This document shows positions 24,068-33,378 of a stretch of DNA of 48,732 nucleotides, in pieces. Numbering within the stretch: the stretch's first letter is position 1; each line of letters starts with the position of its first letter. The stretch comes from Streptosporangiaceae bacterium (GTDB lineage Bacteria; Actinomycetota; Actinomycetes; Streptosporangiales; Streptosporangiaceae): NCBI GenBank assembly GCA_025964695.1, contig JAOPYK010000215.1:1-48732 (forward strand), in the 5' to 3' direction. Position numbers and translations under genes: made by a program. The notes under the pieces were generated by a model. That model was not told the DNA's origin, did no database searches, and saw nothing but the letters and a program-made list of their open reading frames with translations.

Positions 24068-25171
24068 TCAGCAGGCCACCCGATCGGGGTCGGCGTCAGG
24101 GTACGGCAGGCGTACGGCACGGCCGCTCGCGGTGTCGATCTGCAGGGTCCGGCGGCCGTTCACGATGAGCACGTAGCGTCCCGACCGGCAGATGGCGTTG
24201 AAGGCATAACCACTCTGGGCCGGATCACCGAGGTAGGGCTCCTGGTAGAGCACCCGGGTCTGCCGGCCGGTGGCCGTCGTCACCTCGATCAACCGGCTCC
24301 ACAGCGCCCGCCCATCCCGCTGCACCACGACCATCGACAGGGTGGTCCCATCGGGACCGAGCAGTGGATGATGCGCCTGCTGAAAAGCGCCTTCCGAGGG
24401 TACGATCAGCCGGGCTGCCCAGAGCAGCTCACCGGCGACGGAGGTGTCCAGCACCCGGATGCCGTTCCCGCGCCCGCCATAGGCCGTGGACCAGCTGAAA
24501 GCCAGCCGTGTCCCGTCCACCGATGACGACACGTCTTTAAGCTGTCCCCAGACGTTCGTCTTCCAGGCCCGCCGTCGGCCGGTGGCCAGATCCAGCAGGT
24601 CGATCTCACCCGGTGTCTCGCCGTACTTCCCGCTGACTTCCATATGGCTCACACCGAAGACCAGGCCGGAACCGTCCGGGGTGACCGCCAGCCCGGCGGG
24701 GTCCCGCACCTGTCCGTGCCGTACCGGCTCCGGCCCGGCCGCCCGGCCGTTCCCGTCGAGGCGCAACCGGAAGATCTGCCAGGTGCGGCCGCGGACGGCT
24801 CCGGTGAGAAAGAACGTGCGATCGTCTCCGGCGGCCGCCACGTCGGTGAACTCCTTCACCCCGGCGGGAAGACGGACCGTCTGGATGATCCGGCCGGTGG
24901 CCACCTCCCGGACCGCCACCCGCTGGGCGGCCCCCACGCGTTCGGGAAGCTCGGTGGTCAGCAGATAACGCGGGCCTTCGCCTGCCATGGTCCCGTAAAC
25001 CTGGGCCCGGTATCCGGCGGACTGGTCGTCGGAGATGCTGGCCGTGAGCGCGATCACGATGCCGACGGCGACCAAGGCGCAGGAGGGGACCACCCATCGG
25101 GCCCAGGAACGCCGCCCCCTGGTCAGCCGGGAGCCCGGCGTCCCCCTGCGGTGCAGCCTCCGCACGGTCAT
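24068..25171 (-). CDS. Membrane-anchored beta-propeller-like protein, paralogue B
   Basis: The start ATG 25171 follows AAGGGCGG; 367 residues. One membrane helix (around WVVPSCALVAVGIVIALTA) is followed by repeated beta-sheet units with the same phrasing as the neighbour: VAVREVATGRIIQTVRLP, FTDVAAAGDDRTFFL and SSSVDGTRLAFSW. In both proteins each unit ends with residues such as GRxxxW. It is read in the same direction as paralogue A with a 53-bp gap. It probably senses or binds something outside the membrane, but no ligand can be named. Confidence 0.72.
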   Translation of the reverse strand: MTVRRLHRRGTPGSRLTRGRRSWARWVVPSCALVAVGIVIALTASISDDQSAGYRAQVYGTMAGEGPRYLLTTELPERVGAAQRVAVREVATGRIIQTVRLPAGVKEFTDVAAAGDDRTFFLTGAVRGRTWQIFRLRLDGNGRAAGPEPVRHGQVRDPAGLAVTPDGSGLVFGVSHMEVSGKYGETPGEIDLLDLATGRRRAWKTNVWGQLKDVSSSVDGTRLAFSWSTAYGGRGNGIRVLDTSVAGELLWAARLIVPSEGAFQQAHHPLLGPDGTTLSMVVVQRDGRALWSRLIEVTTATGRQTRVLYQEPYLGDPAQSGYAFNAICRSGRYVLIVNGRRTLQIDTASGRAVRLPYPDADPDRVAC

Positions 25172-25290
25172 CCGCCCTTCATCTGATGCCGAAAGCGTGG
25201 AGGCCTCGATGGTTTCCGCACCGAGGCTCGTCCACACCGTCAAAAGAGAACCTTTGACCTGTAAGACACATGAAGGTGGCCATGGGTTGC

Positions 25291-26106
25291 TCAGAAAGCC
25301 CGCAGGGTGTCGCGGGCGGCCCGTACCACCGCCTGCTGGTAGGAACCGCCGTACAGCGTGACGTGGACCAGCAGGGGATGCAGCTGATGGAGCGCGACCC
25401 GGCCGCGCCAGCCCGGTGCCAGCGGGGCCGCCTCGTCGTAGGCGGCGATGATCCGATCCAGGTGCGGGGCGCCGAACAGCGCGAGCATCGCCAGGTCGGT
25501 CTCACGGTGGCCGCCGTGCGCCGCCGGGTCGATGAGCCAGCCCCGGCCGCCCGACCACAGGACGTTTCCGGACCAGAGATCCCCGTGGATCCGGCTGGGA
25601 GGTTCGGCCGGACCTGCCAGCTCGTCGATGGTGTCGATGACCCGCTCTACGAGCCGTACTCCCGCCGGGTCGAGGTCTCGCAGGAAGGGTACGAGCCGCC
25701 GCCGCGCATAGAAGGCCGGCCAGTCATCGTCTTCGGTGTTGTCCAGGGGAAGCTCGGCGATGAACCCCACCCAGGGCGCACCGTACGCCGGAGCGCCGTG
25801 CAGGTGCAGGGCCGCCAGTTCCCGTCCGAATTGCTCGGCGACCTGCGCGGTCGGGGGCCGGCTGTCCAGCCAGGGCAGTACGAGGGTCGCGTCGTCGGCC
25901 GCCAGCACCTCGGGCACCGGTGCTCCGCCGGCCTCGGCCAGCCATCGGAGCCCGGCCGCCTCGGCCTGGAACACCCTTCCCTGCCCGGCCGCCCGCTTGA
26001 CGAACACCTCCCGGCCATCGGCGAGCACCGCCCGGTGCAGAGTCCAGGAATGGCTCGCCCCGAGGTTGACCGTCCGTACGACGGTGGAACCCAGCAGTTC
26101 GTCCAT
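25291..26106 (-). CDS. Fructosamine-kinase-like protein
   Basis: This 271-residue protein has the FN3K/aminoglycoside phosphotransferase fold. The catalytic loop is RIHGDLWSGNVLW (Asp base), the metal-binding segment is LIDPAAHGGHRETDLAML, and the N-lobe Lys is in VFVKRAAG. FN3K-type kinases phosphorylate ketosamines on glycated proteins. The gene starts 5 bp after the phosphatase stop on the same strand, and the two families are often neighbours in actinobacteria, so co-expression is likely. Confidence 0.88.
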   Translation of the reverse strand: MDELLGSTVVRTVNLGASHSWTLHRAVLADGREVFVKRAAGQGRVFQAEAAGLRWLAEAGGAPVPEVLAADDATLVLPWLDSRPPTAQVAEQFGRELAALHLHGAPAYGAPWVGFIAELPLDNTEDDDWPAFYARRRLVPFLRDLDPAGVRLVERVIDTIDELAGPAEPPSRIHGDLWSGNVLWSGGRGWLIDPAAHGGHRETDLAMLALFGAPHLDRIIAAYDEAAPLAPGWRGRVALHQLHPLLVHVTLYGGSYQQAVVRAARDTLRAF

Positions 26107-26111
26107 GAGCC

Positions 26112-26603
26112 CTAACCTCGTGCCTTCAGCCCCCGGCGCACCTCGTCCAGCAGACCGGGTACGGCGGCCTCGATCAGCTGCAGCACATGCTCGAAGCCCT
26201 CCTGCCCTCCGTAGTAGGGGTCGGGCACATCGAGGTCGGCGTCCACGGCCTGTGGATCGAACTCCCTGAGCAGCCGGATTTTGTCGCGGTCCCGGGACGT
26301 CGGCGCCATGGCGCGAAGCTCCTGTAGATGACCGTTGTCCAACGCCACGATCAGGTCATAGTCGTCGAACCACTCCGCCTCGAACTGCCGGGCACGGTGC
26401 GCCGAGGTGTAACCGTTCCCGCGCAGCGTCTGCACGGTGCGATGGTCGGCCTCGTCTCCCAGGTGCCAAGCTCCGGTGCCCGAGCTGTCCACCTCCACGT
26501 CGAGCCCCTCCTCCTCTGCGTGGCGGCGCAGCACATGCTCGGCCAGCGGCGATCGGCAGATGTTGCCCGTGCAGACGAACGTGACGCGATAAGGCTCACT
26601 CAT
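26112..26603 (-). CDS. Low-molecular-weight protein-tyrosine phosphatase
   Basis: This 163-residue enzyme has the P-loop VCTGNICRSPLAE (catalytic Cys and Arg) at about residues 10-22 and the general-acid Asp in DVPDPYYGG near residue 127. These are the defining elements of the LMW-PTP family. In actinobacteria such enzymes act on phosphotyrosine in surface-polysaccharide or secreted-factor pathways. It is followed by the FN3K-like kinase, 5 bp downstream. Confidence 0.93.
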   Translation of the reverse strand: MSEPYRVTFVCTGNICRSPLAEHVLRRHAEEEGLDVEVDSSGTGAWHLGDEADHRTVQTLRGNGYTSAHRARQFEAEWFDDYDLIVALDNGHLQELRAMAPTSRDRDKIRLLREFDPQAVDADLDVPDPYYGGQEGFEHVLQLIEAAVPGLLDEVRRGLKARG

Positions 26604-26675
26604 GCGCCCATCCTGCCCGAGCCGTCAGGCCCTCTCGACTCATCCCACTCGTGAGCAGTCATGGACCTGCTCACC

Positions 26676-27830
26676 TCAGCTACCGGTCCGGAGGGCCAGG
26701 GCCATCGCCTCGACGGCGAGGAGCGGGTTGACGTTGGCCTCCAGGCGCTCGCGGCACTGCATGATGGCGTCGAGCCGCTTCAGCGTGGCCTCCGGAGCGC
26801 CCGCAGCGGCGGCCGACCGCAACTCCGCGGCCCGGTCGATGTTGACCAGATCGACGTCAGAGCCGAGCTGCAGGGTCAGCACGTCCCTGTAATAGGAGGC
26901 CAGATCCAGCAATGCCCGGTCCAGTGAGTCACGCTTCACTCGGGTGGCCCGGGATTTCTGCCGGTCTTCGAGTTCCTTCATGGCCCCCGCGGTGCCGCGC
27001 GGCATCCGTCCCTTCGCGCTCTCACCGAGGGCCAGCCGCATCGCCGAGGTCTCGGATTCGTTCAACTCCTCGGTGGTGGCCTTGGCGTCCGCGTCGGCGG
27101 CCTTGACCAGCGCCTCAGCCGCGCCGACCGCCTGGCCGACCCCGGTGAGCCGGGACGGCATCCCCAGCACTTCGCTGCGCCGCCGCCGGGACTCCTCGTC
27201 GATGGCCAGCCGCTTGGCCCGGCCGATATGGCCCTGCGCGGCCCGTGCCGCGCCGACCGCTACCTCCGGGTCGATCCCGTCCCGCCGGATGAGGACGTCC
27301 GCGACGGCGGCGGCCGGGGGGGTACGCAGGTTCACCAGCCGGCAGCGGGAGCGGATGGTCACCAGCAGATCGTCCGGAGCCGGCGCGCAGAGCAGCCAGA
27401 CCGTACGCGGCGGCGGCTCCTCGATCGCCTTGAGCAGCGCGTTGGCCGCCGCCTCCGTGACCCGGTCGGCGTCTTCGAACAGCACGACCTGCCAGCGTCC
27501 GCCGCTGGGCGACGACGCGGCGCGCAGTACCAGCGCGCGGGTCTCCTTGACGCTGTAGGACAGCCCGGACGGCCGTACCGCCAGCACGTCGGCATGAGTC
27601 CCCTGAAGCACCTGATGGCAGGAGGGGCAGTGCCCGCACCCGCGCGGGGCGTCCTGACACAGCAGCGCGGCGGCGAACGCCCGGGCCGCCGTGGACCGCC
27701 CCGACCCGGGCGGCCCGGTGAACAGCCACGCATGCGTCATCCCGCCCGCACCGGAGGCCGACCCCTCAACGGTCGAACGCAGTTGCGCGACGACCGGCTC
27801 CTGCCCCACCAAGTCGTCCCACACACTCAT
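26676..27830 (-). CDS. holB: DNA polymerase III subunit delta'
   Basis: This 384-residue clamp-loader protein has the degenerate Walker A loop TGPPGSGRSTAAR, a zinc module CGHCPSCHQVL, and the sensor segment LKAIEEPPPRTVWLL. SRC in TIRSRCRL is the arginine-finger motif. It loads the beta clamp with the gamma/tau and delta subunits. It sits downstream of the MFS-Tmk gene on the same strand, a conserved tmk-holB order. Confidence 0.93.
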   Translation of the reverse strand: MSVWDDLVGQEPVVAQLRSTVEGSASGAGGMTHAWLFTGPPGSGRSTAARAFAAALLCQDAPRGCGHCPSCHQVLQGTHADVLAVRPSGLSYSVKETRALVLRAASSPSGGRWQVVLFEDADRVTEAAANALLKAIEEPPPRTVWLLCAPAPDDLLVTIRSRCRLVNLRTPPAAAVADVLIRRDGIDPEVAVGAARAAQGHIGRAKRLAIDEESRRRRSEVLGMPSRLTGVGQAVGAAEALVKAADADAKATTEELNESETSAMRLALGESAKGRMPRGTAGAMKELEDRQKSRATRVKRDSLDRALLDLASYYRDVLTLQLGSDVDLVNIDRAAELRSAAAAGAPEATLKRLDAIMQCRERLEANVNPLLAVEAMALALRTGS

Positions 27831-27840
27831 ACGCCCAAGG

Positions 27841-28135
27841 TTAGAGGCTCACCCGGCGTGCTGCGCAGTCCTCCTCCGCCCTGCGTATGAGGTGTTCCGC
27901 GAGATCGTCGAGGTCGATCAAGGGGCGGCGGACGCGGGCACGGTCCGTGTCGGTGAAGGTGTAGCTCTTCGGGTCGACCCAGATGTTCAGGCCGCCGCCC
28001 CGCGTTAGCGGGACGGTACGAACTCCCAGAGCGAAAGCGAGCGAAAGCGAGCGCGAGTCCAGGAGCGCTCGCGCCAGCGAGCCGCGAACGTAGTCGGCGG
28101 AGCCGCCAGGCGACGCCGGCGCGAGCGAGCAAAAG
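27841..28135 (-). CDS. Hypothetical small ORF between tmk and holB
   Basis: The minus-strand frame ends at 27841-27843 and its last about 60 residues look protein-like (VPLTRGGGLNIWVDPKSY, then DRARVRRPLIDLDDLAEHLI and RRAEEDCAARRVSL). Upstream, the frame runs into the tandem GCGAAAGCGA repeats (28029-28132) and has no convincing start there. Either a short protein begins at an unusual codon, or this is the remnant of a longer gene broken by repeat expansion. Confidence 0.35.
28029..28132. repeat. Short tandem and palindromic intergenic repeats
   Basis: Two exact tandem copies of GCGAAAGCGA (28031-28050) are followed by GCG-rich, partly palindromic sequence (GAGCGCTCGCGC near 28063-28074 and GCGCGAGCGAGC near 28118-28129). 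The composition differs from the flanking genes and suggests a small expanded or REP-like element. Confidence 0.45.
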
Positions 28136-30196
28136 CTATTCGGTGACGGCGGGGAAGGTGCTGGTGGCGTCCTCGGTGCCGAGCGGGATGGGATCGGGGA
28201 GGATCGCGCGGATCCGGTCCTGGATCTCCCGGGTGATCTCGGCCTGCGGCCGCGAGGCATCGACGATCACGTAGCGGTGCGGTTCGGCATCGGCCAGCGC
28301 CCGGAATCCGCGTCGTACCCGCTCGTGGAACTCATGGGGCTCGGATTCCATCCGGTCAGCCGGGGAGGCGAACCGGTTGAGCCCCACGCTGGGCGGTACG
28401 TCCAGCAGGACCGTCAGATCGGGCAGCAGACCAGCCGTGGCCCATTTGTTGATCTCGAAGATCTCGTCTACCGGGAGGTTGCGGCCGTGACCCTGGTAGG
28501 CCAGCGTGGAGTCGATGTAGCGGTCGGTGACGACGATGGCGCCTCGGCGCAGCGCCGGCTGGATCACTCCGTCCACGTGGTCGGCACGGTCGGCCGCGTA
28601 CAGCAGGGTCTCGGCCCGGGTGGACAGCCCGGTCATCTCCTTGTCCAGCAGGATGGCGCGCAACCGCATGCCGACCTTGGTGGATCCCGGTTCCCGGGTG
28701 GTGACGACCTCGTACCCGTGGTCGCGCAGCCAGATGGCGGTGAGCCGGGACTGGGTGGTCTTGCCGGCGCCCTCGCCGCCCTCGAACGCGATCAGGACTC
28801 CGCGGTTGCCGATCGGTTCCGTCGCCACGTACGGAACCCCACGCAGCGCACCGGCCAGGTCGCGGCCGAGCGGGATGCCCCGCCGGTCGTCCATCTGCCG
28901 GTAGGCGATCAGGCCGACCATGATGGCGACCAGGGCGGCGAGCAGCAGCACCGCGTTGGTGCCGTCGAACCGGTAGGAGACGCTGCGGTACCTGACCTGG
29001 TGCGCGCCGATCAGGCCCGCGAGCAGCGGCACGACGGCGAGCACGAAAAGCAGGACGACCCGTACCAGCGATTGCAGGAAGGCGAAGGTACGACCGCGCA
29101 GATCGTCGGAGACCTCCAAGCCGACCAGGGTGTAGCCGATCACCCAGGCGACCCCGGCGGCGGCGCCCAGGAAGGTGGTCATGAAGACCACCACGACCAG
29201 GTTCTGGATGACCGCGATCAGGATCAGCGTGAGCCCGGCGACCACGATCGACAGCCCGAACAGTCGCCGTCGGCTGAAGCCGCGCAGCATCCGCAGGCCG
29301 AGGAACATGCCGAGCGCCAGCCCGATGAAGACGGCGGCGAACACCGCTCCGTAGGCGGCGTCCCCGCCACGCAGCGCCTGGACGTAGACCTTGGCGATGG
29401 CGATGACGACACCGCCCGCTGCGGACGCTCCGACCAGGCCGATGATGAGGCCCCGGATCACCGGGGTGGAGCCGGCGAACCGCCAGCCGTCGCCGATCTG
29501 TTTGAGCATCGACGGCACCGAGACCCGTTCGGCGCCACGGGGCGGGATGCCCTTGAGCGTGAAGATCGTGAAGGCCGAGATCAGGAACGTGAGGGCGTTG
29601 ATGTAGAGCGCCAGGTCGGCCTGGTCGGTCTTGCGGAAGAAGGCCCCGGAGATCAGGGCCAGCACCGAGAAGAGCCCGGCGGCGACCGGCGCCGAACCGT
29701 ACGTCGCCATCAGGCTGAGCTGGTTGGCCTGCTCCAGCCGGTCCCTGGGGACCAGGTTGGGGATCGTGGCGTCCTTGGCCGGAATCCAGAACAGTGTCAC
29801 GCATTCGACCAGGAACGTGGCGATGAACAGCCAGTCCAGCCGGCCGACCAACGGGATCGACACGAACAGGCCGAACCGGCAGATGTCCGCGATCACCATG
29901 GTGAGGCGCCGGTCGAACCGGTCGGCGACCGCGCCGCCCAGCGGGCCGAGGATCACCGAGGGCAGCATCTTCACGATGAGCACGCCGCCGACCGCGTACG
30001 ACTGAGCCTGAAAACCACCCGTCTTACCGGTGAGACTGCTGGCCAGAGCGGTCAGGGCGAGAATGCTCAGCCAATCACCCAGACTGGACAGCGAAAGCGC
30101 GATCCACAGCCGCCGGAACGGCTTGATCGACAACACGCTGGAGTTTCGGCCACCGCTGTCGTGCCCACGCGGTTCGGCCGCGCCCGTTCTGGTCAT
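28136..30196 (-). CDS. tmk: MFS transporter fused to thymidylate kinase
   Basis: This is a fusion protein of 686 residues. The first about 430 residues form a twelve-helix MFS domain (VADRFDRRLTMVIADI is the loop 2-3 motif). The last about 220 residues are dTMP kinase: P-loop FEGGEGAGKTTQ, the DR/LID-like VVTTREPGSTKVGMRLR, TDRYIDSTLAYQG and the Arg-rich RRGFRALADAEP. dTMP kinase makes dTDP from dTMP and is essential. Similar fused enzymes occur in Streptomyces and relatives, as known from the family. The transport domain may be regulatory or may move a nucleoside or sugar; its substrate is unknown. Confidence 0.93.
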   Translation of the reverse strand: MTRTGAAEPRGHDSGGRNSSVLSIKPFRRLWIALSLSSLGDWLSILALTALASSLTGKTGGFQAQSYAVGGVLIVKMLPSVILGPLGGAVADRFDRRLTMVIADICRFGLFVSIPLVGRLDWLFIATFLVECVTLFWIPAKDATIPNLVPRDRLEQANQLSLMATYGSAPVAAGLFSVLALISGAFFRKTDQADLALYINALTFLISAFTIFTLKGIPPRGAERVSVPSMLKQIGDGWRFAGSTPVIRGLIIGLVGASAAGGVVIAIAKVYVQALRGGDAAYGAVFAAVFIGLALGMFLGLRMLRGFSRRRLFGLSIVVAGLTLILIAVIQNLVVVVFMTTFLGAAAGVAWVIGYTLVGLEVSDDLRGRTFAFLQSLVRVVLLFVLAVVPLLAGLIGAHQVRYRSVSYRFDGTNAVLLLAALVAIMVGLIAYRQMDDRRGIPLGRDLAGALRGVPYVATEPIGNRGVLIAFEGGEGAGKTTQSRLTAIWLRDHGYEVVTTREPGSTKVGMRLRAILLDKEMTGLSTRAETLLYAADRADHVDGVIQPALRRGAIVVTDRYIDSTLAYQGHGRNLPVDEIFEINKWATAGLLPDLTVLLDVPPSVGLNRFASPADRMESEPHEFHERVRRGFRALADAEPHRYVIVDASRPQAEITREIQDRIRAILPDPIPLGTEDATSTFPAVTE

Positions 30197-30250
30197 GTTG
30201 GTCAGCGTATCGGCGCTCCGGGGGTCCGGTGGGGCCGGATGACCGAAGTC

Positions 30251-32974
30251 TTACGAGCGCGACTTGGCGGTCCCACGCCGCACGGGCGTCTTCTTACCTC
30301 CGCCCGCCGCGACCTTCTCCCGGCGCTCGGCCAGCAACTCCGCCGCCCGCTGGATCGTGACCGATTCCACCTCGTCGCCCTTGCGCAGACTGGCGTTGGT
30401 CTCACCGTCGGTGACATACGGACCGAAGCGTCCCTCCTTCACCACGACCGGCTTACCGCTGGCGGGATCGTTGCCCAGCTCGCGCAGCGGCGGAGCGGCC
30501 GCGGCCCGGCCGCGTCCACGCTGCTTGGGCTGCGCGAGCAGCTCCTTGGCCTGCTCGAGAGTGACCGTGAACAGATCGTCCTCGCTGGCCAGCGAACGGC
30601 TTTCAGTGCCCTTCTTGACGTACGGCCCGAAACGCCCGTTCTGCGCGGTCACCGGCTCACCGTCGATCTCACCGAGCGTGCGCGGCAGCGACAGCAGCTT
30701 GAGCGCGTCTTCCAGGGTGATGGTGTCCAGCGACATCGACTTGAACAGCGAACCGGTACGTGGCTTGGCGGCTGCGGCCTTCTTGGTCTTGGGCCGCTTC
30801 TCGGCAGCCGACTTGTCGCCGTTGCTGGAGACCTGAACCGGCTCCTCCGGCAGGACCTCGGTGACGTACGGCCCGAACCGCCCGGACTTGGCCACGATCA
30901 GGTGACCGGTCTCCGGGTCGATGCCCAGCTCCCGGTCCCCGCTGGGCTGGGCGAACAGCTCCTCGGCCTTTGCCACGTCCAGCTCGTCGGGCGCGAGGTC
31001 CTCGGGGATGTTCACCCGCTCGCCGTTCCGGTCCAGGTACGGCCCGTACCGGCCGACCCGGATCATGATGTCGCTGCTGCCCTTGAGCGGGAACGAGCTG
31101 ATCTCCTTGGCGTCGATCTCGCCTAGGTCGCTCACCAGCTCCTTCAGGCCCTCGTCGCCCTGGCTCTCATCACCGAAGTAGAAGTGCCGCAACCACGGCA
31201 CCCGCTCGGCCTCACCCCGGGCGATCGCGTCGAGGCAGTCCTCCATGCGCGCGGTGAAGTCGTAATCGACCAGGTTGCCGAAGTGCTTCTCGAGCAGCTG
31301 GATCACGGCGAACGCCAGGAAGGCGGGCACCAGAGCGGTGCCCTTCTTGAAGACGTAGCCGCGGTCGAGGATGGTGCCGATGATCGACGCGTACGTGGAC
31401 GGACGGCCGATCTCCCGGTCTTCCAGTTCCTTGATCAAGCTGGCCTCGGTGTAGCGGGCCGGCGGCCGGGTGCTGTGGCCCTCGGGCTCGACACTGAGCG
31501 CGGTCAGCGGGTCTTCCTCGTCGAGGTTGGGCAGCCGGCGCTCGCGGTCGTCCCGGTCGGCCTCCGGGTCGTCGGCCCCCTCGACGTAGGCCTTGAGGAA
31601 GCCGTAGAAGGTGATGGTCTTACCGGTGGCGCCGAACTCGGCGGCCTCCCCCGAGGTCGAGGTGCCGGCGATCCGGATGGAAACCGACTGGCCGACCGCG
31701 TCCTTCATCTGGGAGGCGACGGTCCGCTTCCAGATCAGCTCGTACAGCCGGAACTGGTCGCCGGACAGACCTGTCTCACCCGGGGTGCGGAAAGAGTCAC
31801 CGGCGGGACGGATGGCCTCGTGCGCCTCCTGGGCGTTCTTGACCTTCCCGGCGTAGACGCGCGGCTTGTCCGGGACGTACTGCGCGCCGTACAGCGTGGT
31901 GGCCTGAGCCCGGGCGGCCGTGAGCGCGGTCTCCGACAGCGTGATGCTGTCGGTACGCATATAGGTGATGAAGCCGTTCTCATACAGCTTCTGGGCGACC
32001 TGCATCGCGTATTTCGGCGAGAAGCCCAGCTTGCGGCTGGCCTCCTGCTGCAGCGTGGTGGTCCGGAACGGGGCGTACGGCTTGCGGGTGTACGGCTTGC
32101 GCTCGACGGACTTGACCGCGTACGGCCGGCCGACGAGTCGCTCGGCCAGACCGCGGGCGGCCGCCTCGTCCAAGTGCACCAGATCGGCCGACCTGAGCTG
32201 ACCCAGCGCGGAGAAATCCCGGCCTTGGGCGACGCGCTTGCCGTCCACCGCGACCAGACTGGCTGCGAAGGAATCGGGATCCTCCGGCTCCGCGGGGCCG
32301 GAGGAAGGCGTGAACTGGGCCTGGATGTCCCAGTAGTAGGAGGGGACGAAGGCGATCCGCTCGCGCTCCCGCTCGACGACCAGGCGGGTGGCGACCGACT
32401 GGACCCGGCCGGCCGACAGGCCCGGCATCATCATTTTCTTCCACAGGACCGGGCTGACCTCGTAGCCGTAGAGACGGTCGAGGATGCGGCGGGTCTCCTG
32501 GGCGTCGACGAGCCGGAGGTTCAGCTCGCGGGGGTTCTCTGCGGCCGCCCGGATCGCGTCCCGGGTGATCTCGTTGAAGACCATCCGGTGCACCGGCACC
32601 TTGGGCTTGAGAACCTCTTGCAGGTGCCAGGCGATCGCCTCGCCCTCGCGGTCCTCGTCCGTGGCGAGGAAGAGCTCGTCGGCATCCTGCAGCAGCTTCT
32701 TGAGTTTCGCGACCTGCTGTTTCTTGTCTGTGTTGACGATGTACAACGGCTCGAAATCATGATCGACATTGACGCCGAGCTTGGCCCACTCCTCGCCCTT
32801 GTACTTGGCCGGGACCTCTGAGGCCTTCCCAGGAAGGTCACGAATGTGGCCGATACTGGACTCCACGACATAGTTGCCGCCAAGGTAGCCCGCGATGGTC
32901 TTCGCCTTCGCGGGCGACTCGACGATCACCAGGCGGGTGCCGCCGGACTTGGCAGTGCCGTTGTTGGCTGGCAC
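30251..32974 (-). CDS. topA: DNA topoisomerase I
   Basis: The 907-residue enzyme starts at GTG 32974, with GGAG upstream. It has the Toprim acidic motifs (VIVESPAKAKTI, then FLATDEDREGEAIAWH), the catalytic Tyr in FITYMRTDSI and four or more C-terminal repeats of RFGPYV type (for example NGRFGPYVKKGTE). These C-terminal repeats and the Lys/Arg-rich tail, without zinc-finger Cys, are typical of actinobacterial TopA. It relaxes negative supercoils and is essential. Confidence 0.97.
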   Translation of the reverse strand: MPANNGTAKSGGTRLVIVESPAKAKTIAGYLGGNYVVESSIGHIRDLPGKASEVPAKYKGEEWAKLGVNVDHDFEPLYIVNTDKKQQVAKLKKLLQDADELFLATDEDREGEAIAWHLQEVLKPKVPVHRMVFNEITRDAIRAAAENPRELNLRLVDAQETRRILDRLYGYEVSPVLWKKMMMPGLSAGRVQSVATRLVVERERERIAFVPSYYWDIQAQFTPSSGPAEPEDPDSFAASLVAVDGKRVAQGRDFSALGQLRSADLVHLDEAAARGLAERLVGRPYAVKSVERKPYTRKPYAPFRTTTLQQEASRKLGFSPKYAMQVAQKLYENGFITYMRTDSITLSETALTAARAQATTLYGAQYVPDKPRVYAGKVKNAQEAHEAIRPAGDSFRTPGETGLSGDQFRLYELIWKRTVASQMKDAVGQSVSIRIAGTSTSGEAAEFGATGKTITFYGFLKAYVEGADDPEADRDDRERRLPNLDEEDPLTALSVEPEGHSTRPPARYTEASLIKELEDREIGRPSTYASIIGTILDRGYVFKKGTALVPAFLAFAVIQLLEKHFGNLVDYDFTARMEDCLDAIARGEAERVPWLRHFYFGDESQGDEGLKELVSDLGEIDAKEISSFPLKGSSDIMIRVGRYGPYLDRNGERVNIPEDLAPDELDVAKAEELFAQPSGDRELGIDPETGHLIVAKSGRFGPYVTEVLPEEPVQVSSNGDKSAAEKRPKTKKAAAAKPRTGSLFKSMSLDTITLEDALKLLSLPRTLGEIDGEPVTAQNGRFGPYVKKGTESRSLASEDDLFTVTLEQAKELLAQPKQRGRGRAAAAPPLRELGNDPASGKPVVVKEGRFGPYVTDGETNASLRKGDEVESVTIQRAAELLAERREKVAAGGGKKTPVRRGTAKSRS

Positions 32975-33112
32975 AGTCGCTCCAACCTCGCTGTCTTGTC
33001 GTCTGTCTTGCTCCGAGCGGGAGTCTCAGTTCGTACCCCCGTACCGCCTCAACACTGAAGGACGGTACTCCAAGGGCTTCCCCATCCGTTCACCCCAGCC
33101 ATAATGCATGCA

Positions 33113-33298
33113 ATGGCGGAGTACACCTACCTCGTACTGCGACTGCCACGCGGCACCACCCGGGAAGCCGCCCGGCAGATCCTGACCGAGCACGCCGAGT
33201 ATGGAAGATGGGAACTCGACCGACTGCGGCTCTACCCCGACGGTAGCCGTTACATACAACTCCGTCGAAAGATCATCCGTCAGGTGCGGACGATTTAG
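33113..33298 (+). CDS. DUF5703-like small protein
   Basis: The product is 61 residues from ATG 33113; ATG 33104 would add three residues. It reads AEYTYLVLRLPRGTTREAAR, then LTEHAEYGRWELDRLRLYP and RKIIRQVRTI. I recognise this as the DUF5703 family of actinobacterial small proteins, function unknown. It is transcribed towards the chaplin gene, with a hairpin after it. Confidence 0.75.
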   Translation: MAEYTYLVLRLPRGTTREAARQILTEHAEYGRWELDRLRLYPDGSRYIQLRRKIIRQVRTI

Positions 33299-33338
33299 CA
33301 CAATCCGTGCGGGCTGTATGACTCTGCGCAAGACATGG

Positions 33339-33378
33339 CTTTGCCCGCTCCAGACCGCGCCTCCGGAACGGGCAAAGC
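33339..33378. terminator. Inverted repeat between convergent genes
   Basis: GCTTTGCCCG (33339-33348) and CGGGCAAAGC (33369-33378) are a perfect 10-bp inverted repeat with a 20-nt loop. GGGCAAAGCGTCT at 33370-33382 is repeated exactly at 33441-33453. The pair lies between the end of the DUF5703 gene and the end of the chaplin gene. Confidence 0.55.

Noticed and set aside
28277-31126. 949-codon open frame on the plus strand opposite tmk and topA
   Set aside because: It is antisense to two well-recognised genes, and its translation is rich in Asp, Gly, Gln and His as expected from high-GC codon shadows. No domain is seen.
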